DNA of 50,063 nt from an uncultured Oscillospiraceae bacterium (GTDB lineage Bacteria > Bacillota > Clostridia > Oscillospirales > Oscillospiraceae). Positions 22,228 to 31,125 of the stretch are shown here, piece after piece; positions within the stretch are counted from its first letter, which is position 1, and the number at the start of each line of letters is the position of its first letter. The stretch is taken from positions 1 through 50,063 of the forward strand of contig CAJULM010000018.1 in assembly GCA_910587285.1 (NCBI GenBank). Reading direction: 5' to 3'. The translations under genes were made by a program, and so were the position numbers. The notes under the pieces are model-generated. The model saw only the letters and a list, made by a program, of their open reading frames with translations. It ran no database searches and was not told where the DNA came from.

Positions 22228-23850
22228 ATGACGATGGCAGAACTTTTGCTGTTTCTCGTCCGGCTGCTGGCCGGGACGGGGGTGTTCCTGGTGGGGGTGC
22301 ACCTGCTCACGGCCAACATTGAGCAGCTGGCCACCGGAAAAATCAAAGAGCTGTTCGGCAAGACCGCCGACAAGCGGCTGGTGAATGTGGGAGTGGGCGC
22401 GGCGGCCACGGCGCTGATTCAGAGCTCGGGCGTGACCACGGTGCTCATCGTGGGCTTTGTGAACGTGGGAGTGATGAATCTGTACCAGGCGGCGGCCATG
22501 ATTATGGGCGCCAACATCGGCACCACCGTCACCGCCCAGATCGCTGCGCTGAGCGCCTTTCCCATCACGACCTGCATTCAGATCCTGGTGTTTGCGGGCA
22601 TTATGATGGATATGGTGTGTAAAAAGGACGCGATGAAAAAGGCGGGGCTGATTTTGGCGGGGCTGGGATTGATTTTTGTGGGCCTGGCCCTGATGTCCGA
22701 CGCCATGAAGGCCAACCGGGGCGCCATCCAGGGGATTTTTGAGACGGTGGCCAACCCCTTGCTGCTGCTGCTCATCGGCGTGGCGCTCACCGCCCTGGTG
22801 CAGTCCAGCTCAGCCATCACCTCCGTCATCATCGCCATGTCGGTGGCGGGGCTCACCATCGGCAGCGGGGGCAACGAGGTGCTGTACATCATCCTGGGCA
22901 CCAATATTGGCTCCTGCGTCACCGCGCTGATGTCCTCCGCCACCGCCGGGGCCAACGCCCGGCGGGCGGGGCTAATCCATTTGATGTTCAACACCCTGGG
23001 CAGCGCCATCTTCTTTGTGGTTCTGCTGTGCTGGCCGGACTTTATGGAGACCACCTTCCGCCGGTGGTTTGCCGCCCCGGCCACCCAGATCGCCATGTTT
23101 CACACCTTCTTCAACGTCACGTGTACCGTGCTGTTTCTGCCGCTGTGCGGTTGGTTTGTGAAGGTTTCGCAGATGCTCATCCGGGAGAATACGGTGCAGG
23201 CGGAGGAGACCTATCTGGACGAGCGTATGCTGGCCTCCGCCTCTCTGGCCATCTCCCAGCTGGAGAAGGAGATGATCCGACTCTCCGACACCGCCATGGA
23301 GGCGTTCCGCACCGGCTACCGCGCCTTTGACGGAAAGGACCGGGGGCTGATTGAGCCCACCCATCAGCTCATCGACCAGGCCAACGGCGTATGCCAGGGG
23401 ATGGTGAACTACCTAATCCGTCTGTCCGCCCAGAGCAAGCTGGCGGAGGAGGAGGCCATCTCCGACCTGCACAGCAACTTGGGGGACATTATGCGTATTG
23501 CCGAAATTGCAGACAACTTCACCAAGTACGCCCAAAAGTCGATGGACCACGGCCTGGATTTCTCCGACAGCGTGAAGGAGGAGTTGGGAGGCATGGTGGG
23601 ACAGGTGGAGGAGCTGTACGTGCTCACGAAGCAGGCCGTGCTGGAAAAACGGCCGGAGCTTCTGCCCCGGATCAACCGGGTGGAGGAGGAGCTCGACGCC
23701 ATGCGCCGCCGGCTGATTGACCGGCACATCCAGCGGCTGAACCAGGGAGAGTGCCGGGCGGAGTCCAGCGGGGTGTTTATCAACATGGTGTCCAACCTGG
23801 AGCGTTTGGGCGACCACCTGACCTACATCGCCAACACCGTCCGGGCGTGA
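22228..23850 (+). CDS. Na/Pi-cotransporter family protein with PhoU-like domain
   Basis: 540 aa. N-terminal half is membrane-embedded with two repeats of the Na/Pi-cotransporter II signature: GVGAAATALIQSSGVTTVLIVGFVNVGVM and GVALTALVQSSSAITSVIIAMSVAG (the duplicated QSS motifs). The C-terminal third (about 345-540) is a helical PhoU-like domain. Homologues such as E. coli YjbB are thought to export phosphate; others import it, so direction is uncertain. ATG at 22228 follows AAAGGAGA. Controlled by the upstream riboswitch-like terminator. Its stop is only 7 bases from the stop of the convergent MFS gene, with no terminator between them. Confidence 0.92.
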   Translation: MTMAELLLFLVRLLAGTGVFLVGVHLLTANIEQLATGKIKELFGKTADKRLVNVGVGAAATALIQSSGVTTVLIVGFVNVGVMNLYQAAAMIMGANIGTTVTAQIAALSAFPITTCIQILVFAGIMMDMVCKKDAMKKAGLILAGLGLIFVGLALMSDAMKANRGAIQGIFETVANPLLLLLIGVALTALVQSSSAITSVIIAMSVAGLTIGSGGNEVLYIILGTNIGSCVTALMSSATAGANARRAGLIHLMFNTLGSAIFFVVLLCWPDFMETTFRRWFAAPATQIAMFHTFFNVTCTVLFLPLCGWFVKVSQMLIRENTVQAEETYLDERMLASASLAISQLEKEMIRLSDTAMEAFRTGYRAFDGKDRGLIEPTHQLIDQANGVCQGMVNYLIRLSAQSKLAEEEAISDLHSNLGDIMRIAEIADNFTKYAQKSMDHGLDFSDSVKEELGGMVGQVEELYVLTKQAVLEKRPELLPRINRVEEELDAMRRRLIDRHIQRLNQGECRAESSGVFINMVSNLERLGDHLTYIANTVRA

Positions 23851-23857
23851 GGGCCGT

Positions 23858-25027
23858 CTATACCCCGTGGCCGGTGCGGCGCAGCAGCGCCTCGTGGGTG
23901 AGCACCATCACCGCCAGAATGGCCAGCAGGTACACGGGCAGGAGCGCGGCGCTGATGTGGGCGGCGATGAGGCCGAACAGGGGCGGCATGACGCAGTTGC
24001 CCACATAGGCGCTGGCCATCTGCACGCCGATGACGGCCTGGGATTTGTCCGCCCCGAAGTGGTCCGGGGTGGAGTGGATGACGCAGGGATAGATGGGGGC
24101 GCACCCCAGCCCTACCAGCACCAGCCCCGCCAGGGTGACGTACTCATGCAGGGGCAGCAGCATGGCCAGGATGCCCAAGGCGATGATCCCCTGGCCCAAA
24201 CGAATCATCTGCGGATCGCTGAGCTTCATGGTGAGAAAGCCGCTCAGCGCCCGGCCCGCGGTGATGCCGATGAAGAACATCCCGGCGTAGCCCGCTGCCG
24301 TCTCCGCCGGGATGCCCTTGTGCTGGTTCAGATAGGTGCTGGCCCACAAAATGGCGGTCTGCTCCAGGGCGCAGTAGCAGAAAAAGGCGGCCATGATCTG
24401 CTTGGCGCCAGGGATGCGAAACACCTGGGGCAGAGTGAGCGGGGGCGCGCTTTGGGCCTCCGCTGAGGCGGAGGCCCCTTTGTGGACGCGCCAGAGAGGC
24501 AGGCTGGCCGCCAGAATGGCGGTAAGCGCAATTTGGATGATGCCGATGTACCGGTAGCCCATGGCCCACCCGGCCCCGCCGGACAGGGCCAGGCCCATGA
24601 CATAGGGGCCGATGGCGGCCCCCAGCCCCCACATACAGTGCAGCCAGCTCATGTGGCGGCTGGCGTAGTGGAGAGCCACATAGTTGTTCAGCGCCGCGTC
24701 CACGCTACCCGCGCCCAGGCCATAGGGGACGGCCCACAGGCACAGCATCCAGAACGAGGTGCTGAAGGAGAAGCCGAACAGGGCGGCCGCCGTCATGCCC
24801 ACGCTGATGGCGGTGACCACGCCGGCACCCAGCCTGCGGGTGAGCCGGTCGCTCTGCAGGCTGGACACCACGGTGCCGATGGAGATGATGACAGCCACAA
24901 TGCCCGCCCAGGACATGGGGGCCCCCAGCTGGATGTGCATCACCGGCCAGGCGGAGCCCAGAAGGGAGTCGGGCAGGCCCAGGCTGATGAAGGACAGGTA
25001 GATGACAGCTAACAGCAGATGGATCAT
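23858..25027 (-). CDS. MFS transporter
   Basis: 389 aa, about 12 membrane helices. Major facilitator features: helix 1 ending ISLGLPDSLLGSAWPVMH, loop 2-3 motif SDRLTRRLGAG (motif A-like D-R..R.G), and a similar helix 8-9 pattern GRALSGFLTMKL. The start with GLPDSLLGSAWP and PCVIHSTPDHFGADKSQAVIGVQMASAYVGN closely resembles the FucP/sugar-permease-like MFS group common in Clostridia, but the substrate cannot be set. AGGAG precedes the ATG at 25027. Own promoter; convergent with the Na/Pi gene. Confidence 0.88.
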   Translation of the reverse strand: MIHLLLAVIYLSFISLGLPDSLLGSAWPVMHIQLGAPMSWAGIVAVIISIGTVVSSLQSDRLTRRLGAGVVTAISVGMTAAALFGFSFSTSFWMLCLWAVPYGLGAGSVDAALNNYVALHYASRHMSWLHCMWGLGAAIGPYVMGLALSGGAGWAMGYRYIGIIQIALTAILAASLPLWRVHKGASASAEAQSAPPLTLPQVFRIPGAKQIMAAFFCYCALEQTAILWASTYLNQHKGIPAETAAGYAGMFFIGITAGRALSGFLTMKLSDPQMIRLGQGIIALGILAMLLPLHEYVTLAGLVLVGLGCAPIYPCVIHSTPDHFGADKSQAVIGVQMASAYVGNCVMPPLFGLIAAHISAALLPVYLLAILAVMVLTHEALLRRTGHGV

Positions 25028-25068
25028 AACAAAACTCCTCCCGGCTGAACGGCGCGCATTTACCGAGC

Positions 25069-25096
25069 ATTATAGCAGACTGGCCCGGCCTGTCAA
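25069..25096 (-). promoter_or_regulatory. Promoter of MFS gene
   Basis: Minus strand TTGACA (25091-25096), 16-bp spacer, TATAAT (25069-25074). Confidence 0.8.
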
Positions 25097-25104
25097 GGAA
25101 AAGC

Positions 25105-25133
25105 TTGGATTTTTTCCCCGGGTCGTATATAAT
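25105..25133 (+). promoter_or_regulatory. Promoter of ridA
   Basis: TTGGAT (25105-25110), 17-bp spacer, TATAAT (25128-25133); divergent from the MFS promoter. Confidence 0.8.
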
Positions 25134-25164
25134 ATAAGACAACTATCGATAAGGAGGCTGTCTT

Positions 25165-25539
25165 ATGACGAAAACCATCACCGCGCAAAACGCCCCCGCC
25201 GCCGTGGGGCCCTACTGCCACGCCAAGCTGGCGGGCAATACGCTGTATACCTCCGGCCAGCTGGGGCTGATTCCGGCCACCGGCGAGCTGCCCCAGGGGG
25301 TGGAGGCCCAGGCGGCTCAGGCGCTGGAAAACCTGAAGGCTGTGCTGGCCGCCGCCGGGATGGACTGCGCCGACGTGGTGAAGACCACCGTATTCCTGGC
25401 CGACATGGGGGACTTTGCCGCCGTCAACGCCATATACGCCCAATACTTTCCCGGGGAAGCACCCGCCCGCTCCTGCGTGCAGGTGGCGGCGCTGCCCAAG
25501 GGGGCGCAGTTTGAGATTGAGGCGGTGGCGGTGAAGTAA
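25165..25539 (+). CDS. ridA: RidA-family enamine/imine deaminase
   Basis: 124 aa, typical length. Hydrolyses reactive 2-aminoacrylate and related imines formed by PLP enzymes; acts as a trimer in the cytosol. Motifs: NAPAAVGPYCHAKLAGNTLYTSGQLGLIP, ALENLKAVLAAAGMDCADVVKTTVFLADM, and the catalytic-arginine region APARSCVQVAALPKGAQFEIEAVA (Arg in PARS). AGGAGG precedes the ATG. Monocistronic, ending in the bidirectional terminator at 25560-25590. Confidence 0.94.
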   Translation: MTKTITAQNAPAAVGPYCHAKLAGNTLYTSGQLGLIPATGELPQGVEAQAAQALENLKAVLAAAGMDCADVVKTTVFLADMGDFAAVNAIYAQYFPGEAPARSCVQVAALPKGAQFEIEAVAVK

Positions 25540-25559
25540 AGCAGCTGTAAAAAGCCGAA

Positions 25560-25590
25560 GGGCGGCGCTCCCTTGTGAGGAGCGCCGCCC
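25560..25590. terminator. Bidirectional terminator between ridA and lexA
   Basis: 12-bp stem GGGCGGCGCTCC (25560-25571) with 25579-25590, 7-nt loop, flanked by T-containing tracts on both sides; serves convergent ridA and lexA. Confidence 0.85.
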
Positions 25591-25597
25591 TGTTGAT

Positions 25598-26200
25598 TTA
25601 GTACCGCCGGATGACCGCCACCACCCGGCCCAGAATGGAGCAGCCCTCGCCGTCGATGGGCTGATAGTCGGGACTGGAGTTTTCCGGGTAGAGCCAGATG
25701 TGGCCGTCGCTCTCCCGCCGGAAGGTTTTGACGGTGGCCTCGTCTTCGAACAGGGCCACCACAATATCCCCGTTCCGAGCCAGGGGCTGCTGGTGAACCA
25801 CCACCACGTCCCCGGGGAGGATGCCCGCCTCCAGCATGGACTCCCCCCGAACCTTCAGCGCGAAGTGCTCCCCGGCCAGACCGCCGGTGTCGAAGGTGAA
25901 GTATTCCTCGATATTTTCCTGGGCCAGAATGGGCGAGCCCGCCGCCACATAGCCCACCAGGGGCACTTGGTCGCGTTTGGTGCGGTTGAGGTCCGTGATC
26001 GTGATGGCTCGGGTTTTGCCCTCCGCCTGGGTGATGAGCCCGGCTTCACGCAAGCCCTTCAGGTGAAAGTGGACTGTGGCGGGGGACTTCAGGTTGACTG
26101 CCGCGGCAATCTCCCGCACAGAGGGGGGGTAGCCGTGCTCCTCGGCAAAAACGAGGATAAAATCATAGATTTGCTGTTGCTTTGGGGTGAGTTTTCCCAT
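25598..26200 (-). CDS. lexA: LexA repressor
   Basis: 200 aa. SOS master repressor: winged-HTH N-domain (residues 1-65, QQQIYDFILVFAEEHGYPPSVREIA) and S24 autoprotease domain. Self-cleavage site Ala87-Gly88 in GYVAAGSP; catalytic Ser121 in RGESMLEAGILPGD and Lys158 in EDEATVKTF. GGAAGGAG precedes the ATG. A SOS-box-like sequence overlaps its own -35 box, showing autoregulation. Very sure. Confidence 0.96.
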   Translation of the reverse strand: MGKLTPKQQQIYDFILVFAEEHGYPPSVREIAAAVNLKSPATVHFHLKGLREAGLITQAEGKTRAITITDLNRTKRDQVPLVGYVAAGSPILAQENIEEYFTFDTGGLAGEHFALKVRGESMLEAGILPGDVVVVHQQPLARNGDIVVALFEDEATVKTFRRESDGHIWLYPENSSPDYQPIDGEGCSILGRVVAVIRRY

Positions 26201-26265
26201 AAGGCAAGCTCCTTCCTATTATTAGGTCCACCGGGGCGGAATCCATAGAACCTGTTGTTGCACAT

Positions 26266-26305
26266 AGTATACCATATGTCGTTCGAAATGTCAAACGTTC
26301 GTTCT
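26266..26305 (-). promoter_or_regulatory. lexA promoter with SOS box
   Basis: Minus strand TTGACA (26289-26294), 17-bp spacer, TATACT (26266-26271). Overlapping the -35 box, AGAACGAACGTTTG (minus strand, 26292-26305) fits the Firmicutes SOS box GAAC-N4-GTTY with only the outer first base off consensus. Confidence 0.85.
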
Positions 26306-26360
26306 AAACTTTTTCACAAAATTTTCAGAAAAATTCCCCATATTTTTTCGCGTCGCCGGC

Positions 26361-26418
26361 TTGACTTTTTTCAAACAGATGTTAAAATAGAAAGCGTGCT
26401 AATGATTAGTGCACTAAT
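26361..26418 (+). promoter_or_regulatory. Promoter and palindromic operator of the MarR-ABC operon
   Basis: TTGACT (26361-26366), 16-bp spacer, TAAAAT (26383-26388). About 17 bases after the -10 box lies a perfect 14-bp palindrome, ATTAGTGCACTAAT (26405-26418), well placed as the binding site of the MarR protein encoded by the first gene. Confidence 0.82.
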
Positions 26419-26450
26419 AAATAAGACGTGGACAGTAAGGAGGAATCTCC

Positions 26451-26966
26451 ATGGACGATGAGACGGGAATGCGGCTTCATCAGCTCATGCGGGCTCACCA
26501 TAACGCCTGCGCGGCGGCGCTGGTGCGGCAGGGGCTGCGGGACATTGGCTCTCCACGGCTGCTGTGGGAGCTGAGCCGGTATCCCGATGACCCCGCCCAG
26601 GCCCCCACCCAGAAGGAGCTGGCCGACCGGCTGCGCAGTGCGCCGCCCACCATCGCCGCCTCCCTGAAGGTGCTGGAGCGGCAGGGCTATGTGAAGCGGC
26701 GGGTGGATCAGGCGGACACCCGGCGCAACCGCATCTCCATCACCCGGAAGGGGCGGGACGCTATCCAGTCCGGAATGGCGGCGTTTCAGCAGGTGGACGA
26801 CTATATGTACCATGGCTTCTCCCCCCAGGAGCGGGAAATGATGAGCGGCCTTCTCCAACGGATGCTGGAAAATCTGTACCAAATCGGCGGAAACCGACGG
26901 GCGGAGCCCCCGAAAGACCTGCTGGGGCCGCCGCTCCCGCTGTCGGGGACGCCGGAAGAATTTTGA
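26451..26966 (+). CDS. MarR-family transcriptional regulator
   Basis: 171 aa. Winged helix: TQKELADRLRSAPPTIAASLKVLERQGYVKRR followed by wing residues DQADTRRNRISITRKGRD, the classic MarR DxR(R) signature. C-terminal dimer helices then a proline-rich tail. AGGAGG lies before the ATG at 26451. First gene of an operon with a heterodimeric ABC exporter (stop 15 bases before the next start); probably represses it until a drug or peptide-like ligand binds. Confidence 0.92.
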   Translation: MDDETGMRLHQLMRAHHNACAAALVRQGLRDIGSPRLLWELSRYPDDPAQAPTQKELADRLRSAPPTIAASLKVLERQGYVKRRVDQADTRRNRISITRKGRDAIQSGMAAFQQVDDYMYHGFSPQEREMMSGLLQRMLENLYQIGGNRRAEPPKDLLGPPLPLSGTPEEF

Positions 26967-26981
26967 AAGGAAGTGTGACCT

Positions 26982-28718
26982 TTGCTGAAACGACTTGCGA
27001 TATACCTGAAGGGCTATGAGAAGTATGCCGTGGGCTCCCCTCTGCTGGTGGTGCTGGAGACAGGCTGCGAGCTGGTGATTCCCCTGCTCATGGCCCAGAT
27101 TATCAACAAGGGCATTTATGGCAACAGCATGACTGTGATCTGGCAGTCGGGGGCGCTGATGGTGCTGGTGGCCCTGTTGGCCACGGTGATCGGTGGCTGG
27201 GCGGCCCGGTGCGCCGCCTATGCCGCCCAGGGTCTGGGCGCCAATCTGCGTCAGGCGGAGTTTGAGAAAATCACGGCCTTCTCCTTTGCGGATATTGACC
27301 GGTTTTCCTCCTCCTCCCTCATCACCCGGCTCACCAACGACCTGACCAACATTCAGAATGTGGCCATTATGTGCCTGCGCGTGCTGATTCGGGGCGTGAC
27401 TATGACGGTGGCCAGCGTGATTCTGACCTTGAGCCTCAGCCCAAAGCTGGCGCTGGTGGTGTGCGTGGTGCTGCCCTTCATGGCGGCGGCGCTGGGACTG
27501 CTGATGAAAATCTGCTTCCCCCTGTTTGAGAAGATGCAGAAGACGCTGGACCACCTGAACGAGACGGTGCAGGAAAATCTGATTGCCGTGCGGGTGGTGA
27601 AGTCCTATGTCCGGGAGGACCGGGAGCGGGCCAAGTTTATGGACGCCAACGACGGTTTCACCGCGGCGGGAATGCAGGCGGTGCTGCGCATGGTGGCCAT
27701 TCAGCCTGTGATGATGATCTGCTTTGCCGTGGCCACTGTGCTGGTGCTGTACAACGGCGGCAATATGGTGCTGGGGGGCGAGCTGGAGATCGGCTATCTC
27801 CAGACCGTCATCGGCTACATCATGCAGATTCTCATGTCCGCTATGATGATCGGCATGGCGGTGCTCCAATACACCCGGGCCCAGGCGTCCATCCGCCGGG
27901 TGTTCGAGGTGCTGGACGCGGACAGCGCCATCACCGACGGCGGGGAGTCCGCCCCGCCCGCGCCCCAAGGCCGGGTGGAGTTTCGGGACGTGTCCTTCCG
28001 CTATCAGACCGAAGGGGCGGGAGAGGATGTGCTGCGGGGCGTCAATTTGGAGGTGAAGCCCGGCGAGTTTGTGGCCATTGTGGGTGGCACCGGCACGGGC
28101 AAGTCCTCCCTGGTGAACCTGATCCCCCGGTTCTACGACGTGCACCGGGGCAAGGTGCTGGTGGACGGGCTGGACGTGCGGGACTATGCCCTGGACGACC
28201 TGCGGGGCCGCATCGGCATGGTGCTGCAAAACAACGTGCTCTTTTCCGGCACCATCCGGGAGAACCTGCTCTGGGGCAACGAGAACGCCACGGAGGAGGA
28301 GCTGATCCAGGCCGCCAAGGACGCCCAGGCCTACGACTTTATCATGACGTTCCCGGAGGGCTTCGACACCTATTTGGAGCAGGGGGGCGTGAACGTGTCC
28401 GGCGGGCAGAAGCAGCGGCTGTGCATTGCCCGGGCCATGGTGCGCAAGCCGTCGGTGCTCATTCTGGACGACTCCACCTCCGCCGTGGACTCCGCCACCG
28501 AGGGGCGCATCCGGGAGTCCTTCCGGGAGAATCTGAAGGGCACCACCGTCATCATCATCGCCCAGCGCATCAGCTCCGTGCAGTACGCCGACAAGATCGT
28601 GGTGCTGGACGAGGGCACGGTGGCCGACGTGGGCTCCCACGATGAACTGATGCAGACCAGCAGGATCTATCGGGAAATCTATGATTCCCAGCAGGGGGGA
28701 GGGGACGAAAATGGCTGA
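26982..28718 (+). CDS. ABC exporter half-transporter A (degenerate catalytic site)
   Basis: 578 aa, TTG start with AAGGAAGTG upstream. Six-helix transmembrane domain (residues about 15-305) then nucleotide-binding domain. Walker A GGTGTGKSS with Lys374, signature VSGGQKQR (canonical), but Walker B LILDDSTSAVD has Asp497 where the catalytic Glu is expected, and the switch histidine is Gln528 (IIAQRISS). These are the known substitutions of the TM287/BmrC-type subunit in heterodimeric exporters. It therefore needs the partner encoded immediately downstream (8-base overlap). Likely exports drugs, lipids or peptides across the cytoplasmic membrane; controlled by the MarR protein. Confidence 0.92.
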   Translation: MLKRLAIYLKGYEKYAVGSPLLVVLETGCELVIPLLMAQIINKGIYGNSMTVIWQSGALMVLVALLATVIGGWAARCAAYAAQGLGANLRQAEFEKITAFSFADIDRFSSSSLITRLTNDLTNIQNVAIMCLRVLIRGVTMTVASVILTLSLSPKLALVVCVVLPFMAAALGLLMKICFPLFEKMQKTLDHLNETVQENLIAVRVVKSYVREDRERAKFMDANDGFTAAGMQAVLRMVAIQPVMMICFAVATVLVLYNGGNMVLGGELEIGYLQTVIGYIMQILMSAMMIGMAVLQYTRAQASIRRVFEVLDADSAITDGGESAPPAPQGRVEFRDVSFRYQTEGAGEDVLRGVNLEVKPGEFVAIVGGTGTGKSSLVNLIPRFYDVHRGKVLVDGLDVRDYALDDLRGRIGMVLQNNVLFSGTIRENLLWGNENATEEELIQAAKDAQAYDFIMTFPEGFDTYLEQGGVNVSGGQKQRLCIARAMVRKPSVLILDDSTSAVDSATEGRIRESFRENLKGTTVIIIAQRISSVQYADKIVVLDEGTVADVGSHDELMQTSRIYREIYDSQQGGGDENG

Positions 28719-30915
28719 GAACAGACGGCCTCAAGGCCACCATGGAGGACCCCACGGCGGACCCCGGGGCGGCTTCGGCAAGCCCAAGGATTTGCGCCGC
28801 ACCGCGCTGCGCACCGTGAAATATATCGCCAACCGGCCTGTGCTGCTGGCTGCGGTGCTGGTGTGCGTCGTGGCGGAGGCCATGCTGGGCGTGGCGGCCA
28901 CTTATCTGCAAAAGCCCATCATCGACAGCATCACCGTGGCCCTGGCGGCGGGGCAGACCCGCCTGCCCGAGCTGATGAGCGGCTGCTTAAAGCTCATCGG
29001 TGTGTACGCGCTGGCCTCGATGTGCGCCTACCTTCAGGCCAATCTCATGGCCCAGCTGGCCATGAAGGGCTGCAACCGGCTGCGCAGGGAGCTGTTTGAC
29101 AAGCTTCAGGAGCTGCCGCTGAGCTACTTTGACGCCCACACCCACGGCGAGCTGATGAGCCGCTTCACCAACGACGCGGACAACGTGCAGATGGCTTTGC
29201 AGCAGTCGGTGATTCAGCTGCTGTCCAGCGTTGTCACCTTCGTGGGGGTCATCGCTATGATGATTTCCCTATCGCCCGTGCTGTTTTTGGTGACGCTGGG
29301 ACTGCTGGCGGCGGTGACGGCGGTGTTCACCGTGTTTGGCAAGCGCAGCCGGAAATACTACGCCCGGCAGCAGGCCGCCCTGGGCGCCGTCAACGGAAAT
29401 ATTCAGGAGATGATTGAGGGGCTGAAGGTGGTCAAGGCGTTTACCCATGAGAGGCAGGCCAAAACCCAGTTCCAGGGGCTGAACGAGGAGTACCGCGCCG
29501 CCGCCAGCGAGGCCGGCTTCTATTCCTCCGCCATTATGCCCGTTGCCGGCAATCTGACAAATGTGGGCTTTGCCGTCACTGCGGTGCTGGGCGGCATCCT
29601 GGCTATGAGCAGCGGTGTGAACGCCGGCTTCACCCTGGGCTCTTTGGTGACGTATCTCAACTATAACCGGCAGGTCACTCAGCCTGTGAATCAGATATCC
29701 ATGCAGATGACCTCACTGCTCTCCGCCATGGCGGGGGCGGAGCGCATCTTTGCGGTGATGGACGCCCAGCCCGAGGTGGACCGGGGACAGGTTACTTTGG
29801 TGCCCGTGGAGAAGGACGCCAACGGCTCCCTGTCCAAATTCACCGGCGGCGGCCGGCCCAAAAACTGGGCCTGGAAGGTGCCCCGGGGCTGCGGGATAAC
29901 GCTGGTGCCCGTGAGCGTTGGAGAGGGCGACGCCCTGCTGGAGCTGGGCCAGGCGGACGAGGAGAAGGGCGGGCTCAAGCTGCTGCCGCCGGGGGTGGAC
30001 TCCCAAACCGGGCTGTGGGTGCGCATGGAGAAGGACGGTTCCCTCACTCCCCTGAGCCTGGAGGAGATGGCGGGCCACGGCTGGGCCTGGAAGTACCCCG
30101 GCCCTGACGGCGAGATGAGCCTGCACCTCATCCGCGGCGCGGTGCGCAATGTTCCCGGCGAGGAGTTCTGCTACACCGAGCTGCGGGGCGCGGTGCGCCT
30201 GAGCCATGTGGATTTCTCCTATGTGGAGGGCAAGCGGGTGCTGAAGGACGTGACCGTCTATGCCAATCCCGGGCAGAAAATTGCCTTTGTGGGCTCCACC
30301 GGCGCGGGCAAGACCACCGTCACCAACCTGATTAACCGCTTCTATGAGATTCAGGGCGGCCTCATCACCTGTGACGGCATCGACGTGAAGGACATCGAAA
30401 AGGATTCCCTGCGTCTGAGCCAGGGCTGCGTGCTCCAGGACACCCACCTGTTTACGGGTACTGTCATGGACAACATCCGTTACGGCCGGCTGGACGCCAC
30501 CGACGAGGAATGCGTCAACGCCGCCAAAACCGCCAACGCGGACGGCTTCATCCGCCGTCTGCCCGAGGGCTACCACACCATGCTCACCGGAGACGGGGCC
30601 AACTTGTCCCAGGGCCAGCGGCAGCTGCTGGCCATCGCCCGGGCCGCCGTGAAGGATCCGCCTGTGATGGTGCTGGACGAGGCCACCTCCTCCATCGACA
30701 CCCGCACCGAGCGGTATATCCAGCAGGGCATGGACGCGCTGATGGAGGGGCGCACCGTGTTCGTGATTGCCCACCGCCTGTCCACCGTGCGCAATTCCGA
30801 CTGCATTGTGGTCATTGAGGGTGGCCAAATTATGGAAAAGGGCAGCCATGAGCAGCTCATGGAGGAAAAAGGACGGTATTATCAGCTCTATACCGGCCAG
30901 TTTGAATTGGATTGA
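28711..30915 (+). CDS. ABC exporter half-transporter B with large linker insertion
   Basis: 734 aa. Starts at the ATG at 28711, inside the previous gene, with GGGGGGAGGGG ahead. A basic, glycine/histidine-rich N-tail (HHGGPHGGPRGGFGKPKD) precedes six membrane helices (about 40-345). The NBD (about 490-734) has Walker A GSTGAGKTT (Lys534), Walker B VMVLDEATSS with catalytic Glu657, and switch His688; its signature is LSQGQ, non-canonical in the manner expected for a TM288/BmrD-type partner. Between TMD and NBD lie about 130 extra residues (about 357-488) with repeated tryptophan/glycine-rich segments (KNWAWKVPRG, HGWAWKYPGPDG), absent from ordinary exporters. The operon ends with a strong terminator. 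Confidence 0.92.
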   Translation: MAENRRPQGHHGGPHGGPRGGFGKPKDLRRTALRTVKYIANRPVLLAAVLVCVVAEAMLGVAATYLQKPIIDSITVALAAGQTRLPELMSGCLKLIGVYALASMCAYLQANLMAQLAMKGCNRLRRELFDKLQELPLSYFDAHTHGELMSRFTNDADNVQMALQQSVIQLLSSVVTFVGVIAMMISLSPVLFLVTLGLLAAVTAVFTVFGKRSRKYYARQQAALGAVNGNIQEMIEGLKVVKAFTHERQAKTQFQGLNEEYRAAASEAGFYSSAIMPVAGNLTNVGFAVTAVLGGILAMSSGVNAGFTLGSLVTYLNYNRQVTQPVNQISMQMTSLLSAMAGAERIFAVMDAQPEVDRGQVTLVPVEKDANGSLSKFTGGGRPKNWAWKVPRGCGITLVPVSVGEGDALLELGQADEEKGGLKLLPPGVDSQTGLWVRMEKDGSLTPLSLEEMAGHGWAWKYPGPDGEMSLHLIRGAVRNVPGEEFCYTELRGAVRLSHVDFSYVEGKRVLKDVTVYANPGQKIAFVGSTGAGKTTVTNLINRFYEIQGGLITCDGIDVKDIEKDSLRLSQGCVLQDTHLFTGTVMDNIRYGRLDATDEECVNAAKTANADGFIRRLPEGYHTMLTGDGANLSQGQRQLLAIARAAVKDPPVMVLDEATSSIDTRTERYIQQGMDALMEGRTVFVIAHRLSTVRNSDCIVVIEGGQIMEKGSHEQLMEEKGRYYQLYTGQFELD

Positions 30916-30921
30916 CCGGCC

Positions 30922-30957
30922 AGAAGCGTCCCCAATAGGGGACGCTTCTATGCTTTT
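30922..30957 (+). terminator. Terminator after ABC operon
   Basis: AGAAGCGTCCCC (30922-30933), AATA, complement (30938-30949), then ATGCTTTT. Confidence 0.88.
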
Positions 30958-31035
30958 GTGCAGTATCTATAAAAGTGGAGGCATATTTAAGTCAAAACGC
31001 TGATTTTAAAATAAAAGGTCCTGTGGGCCGGGAAG

Positions 31036-31046
31036 TGTGATATAAT
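31036..31046 (+). promoter_or_regulatory. Extended -10 promoter for the c-di-GMP-controlled adhesin
   Basis: TGTGATATAAT: a consensus TATAAT (31041-31046) with an upstream TG element; no good -35 box at the expected position (31018-31023). Confidence 0.65.
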
Positions 31047-31125
31047 AACAAACAGTGAAGTATCTCGTCTTGTCAAGGCCGCGGAAGGCGGCACAACAGG
31101 GAAAGGAGGGAAGCGGACCGGGGAG

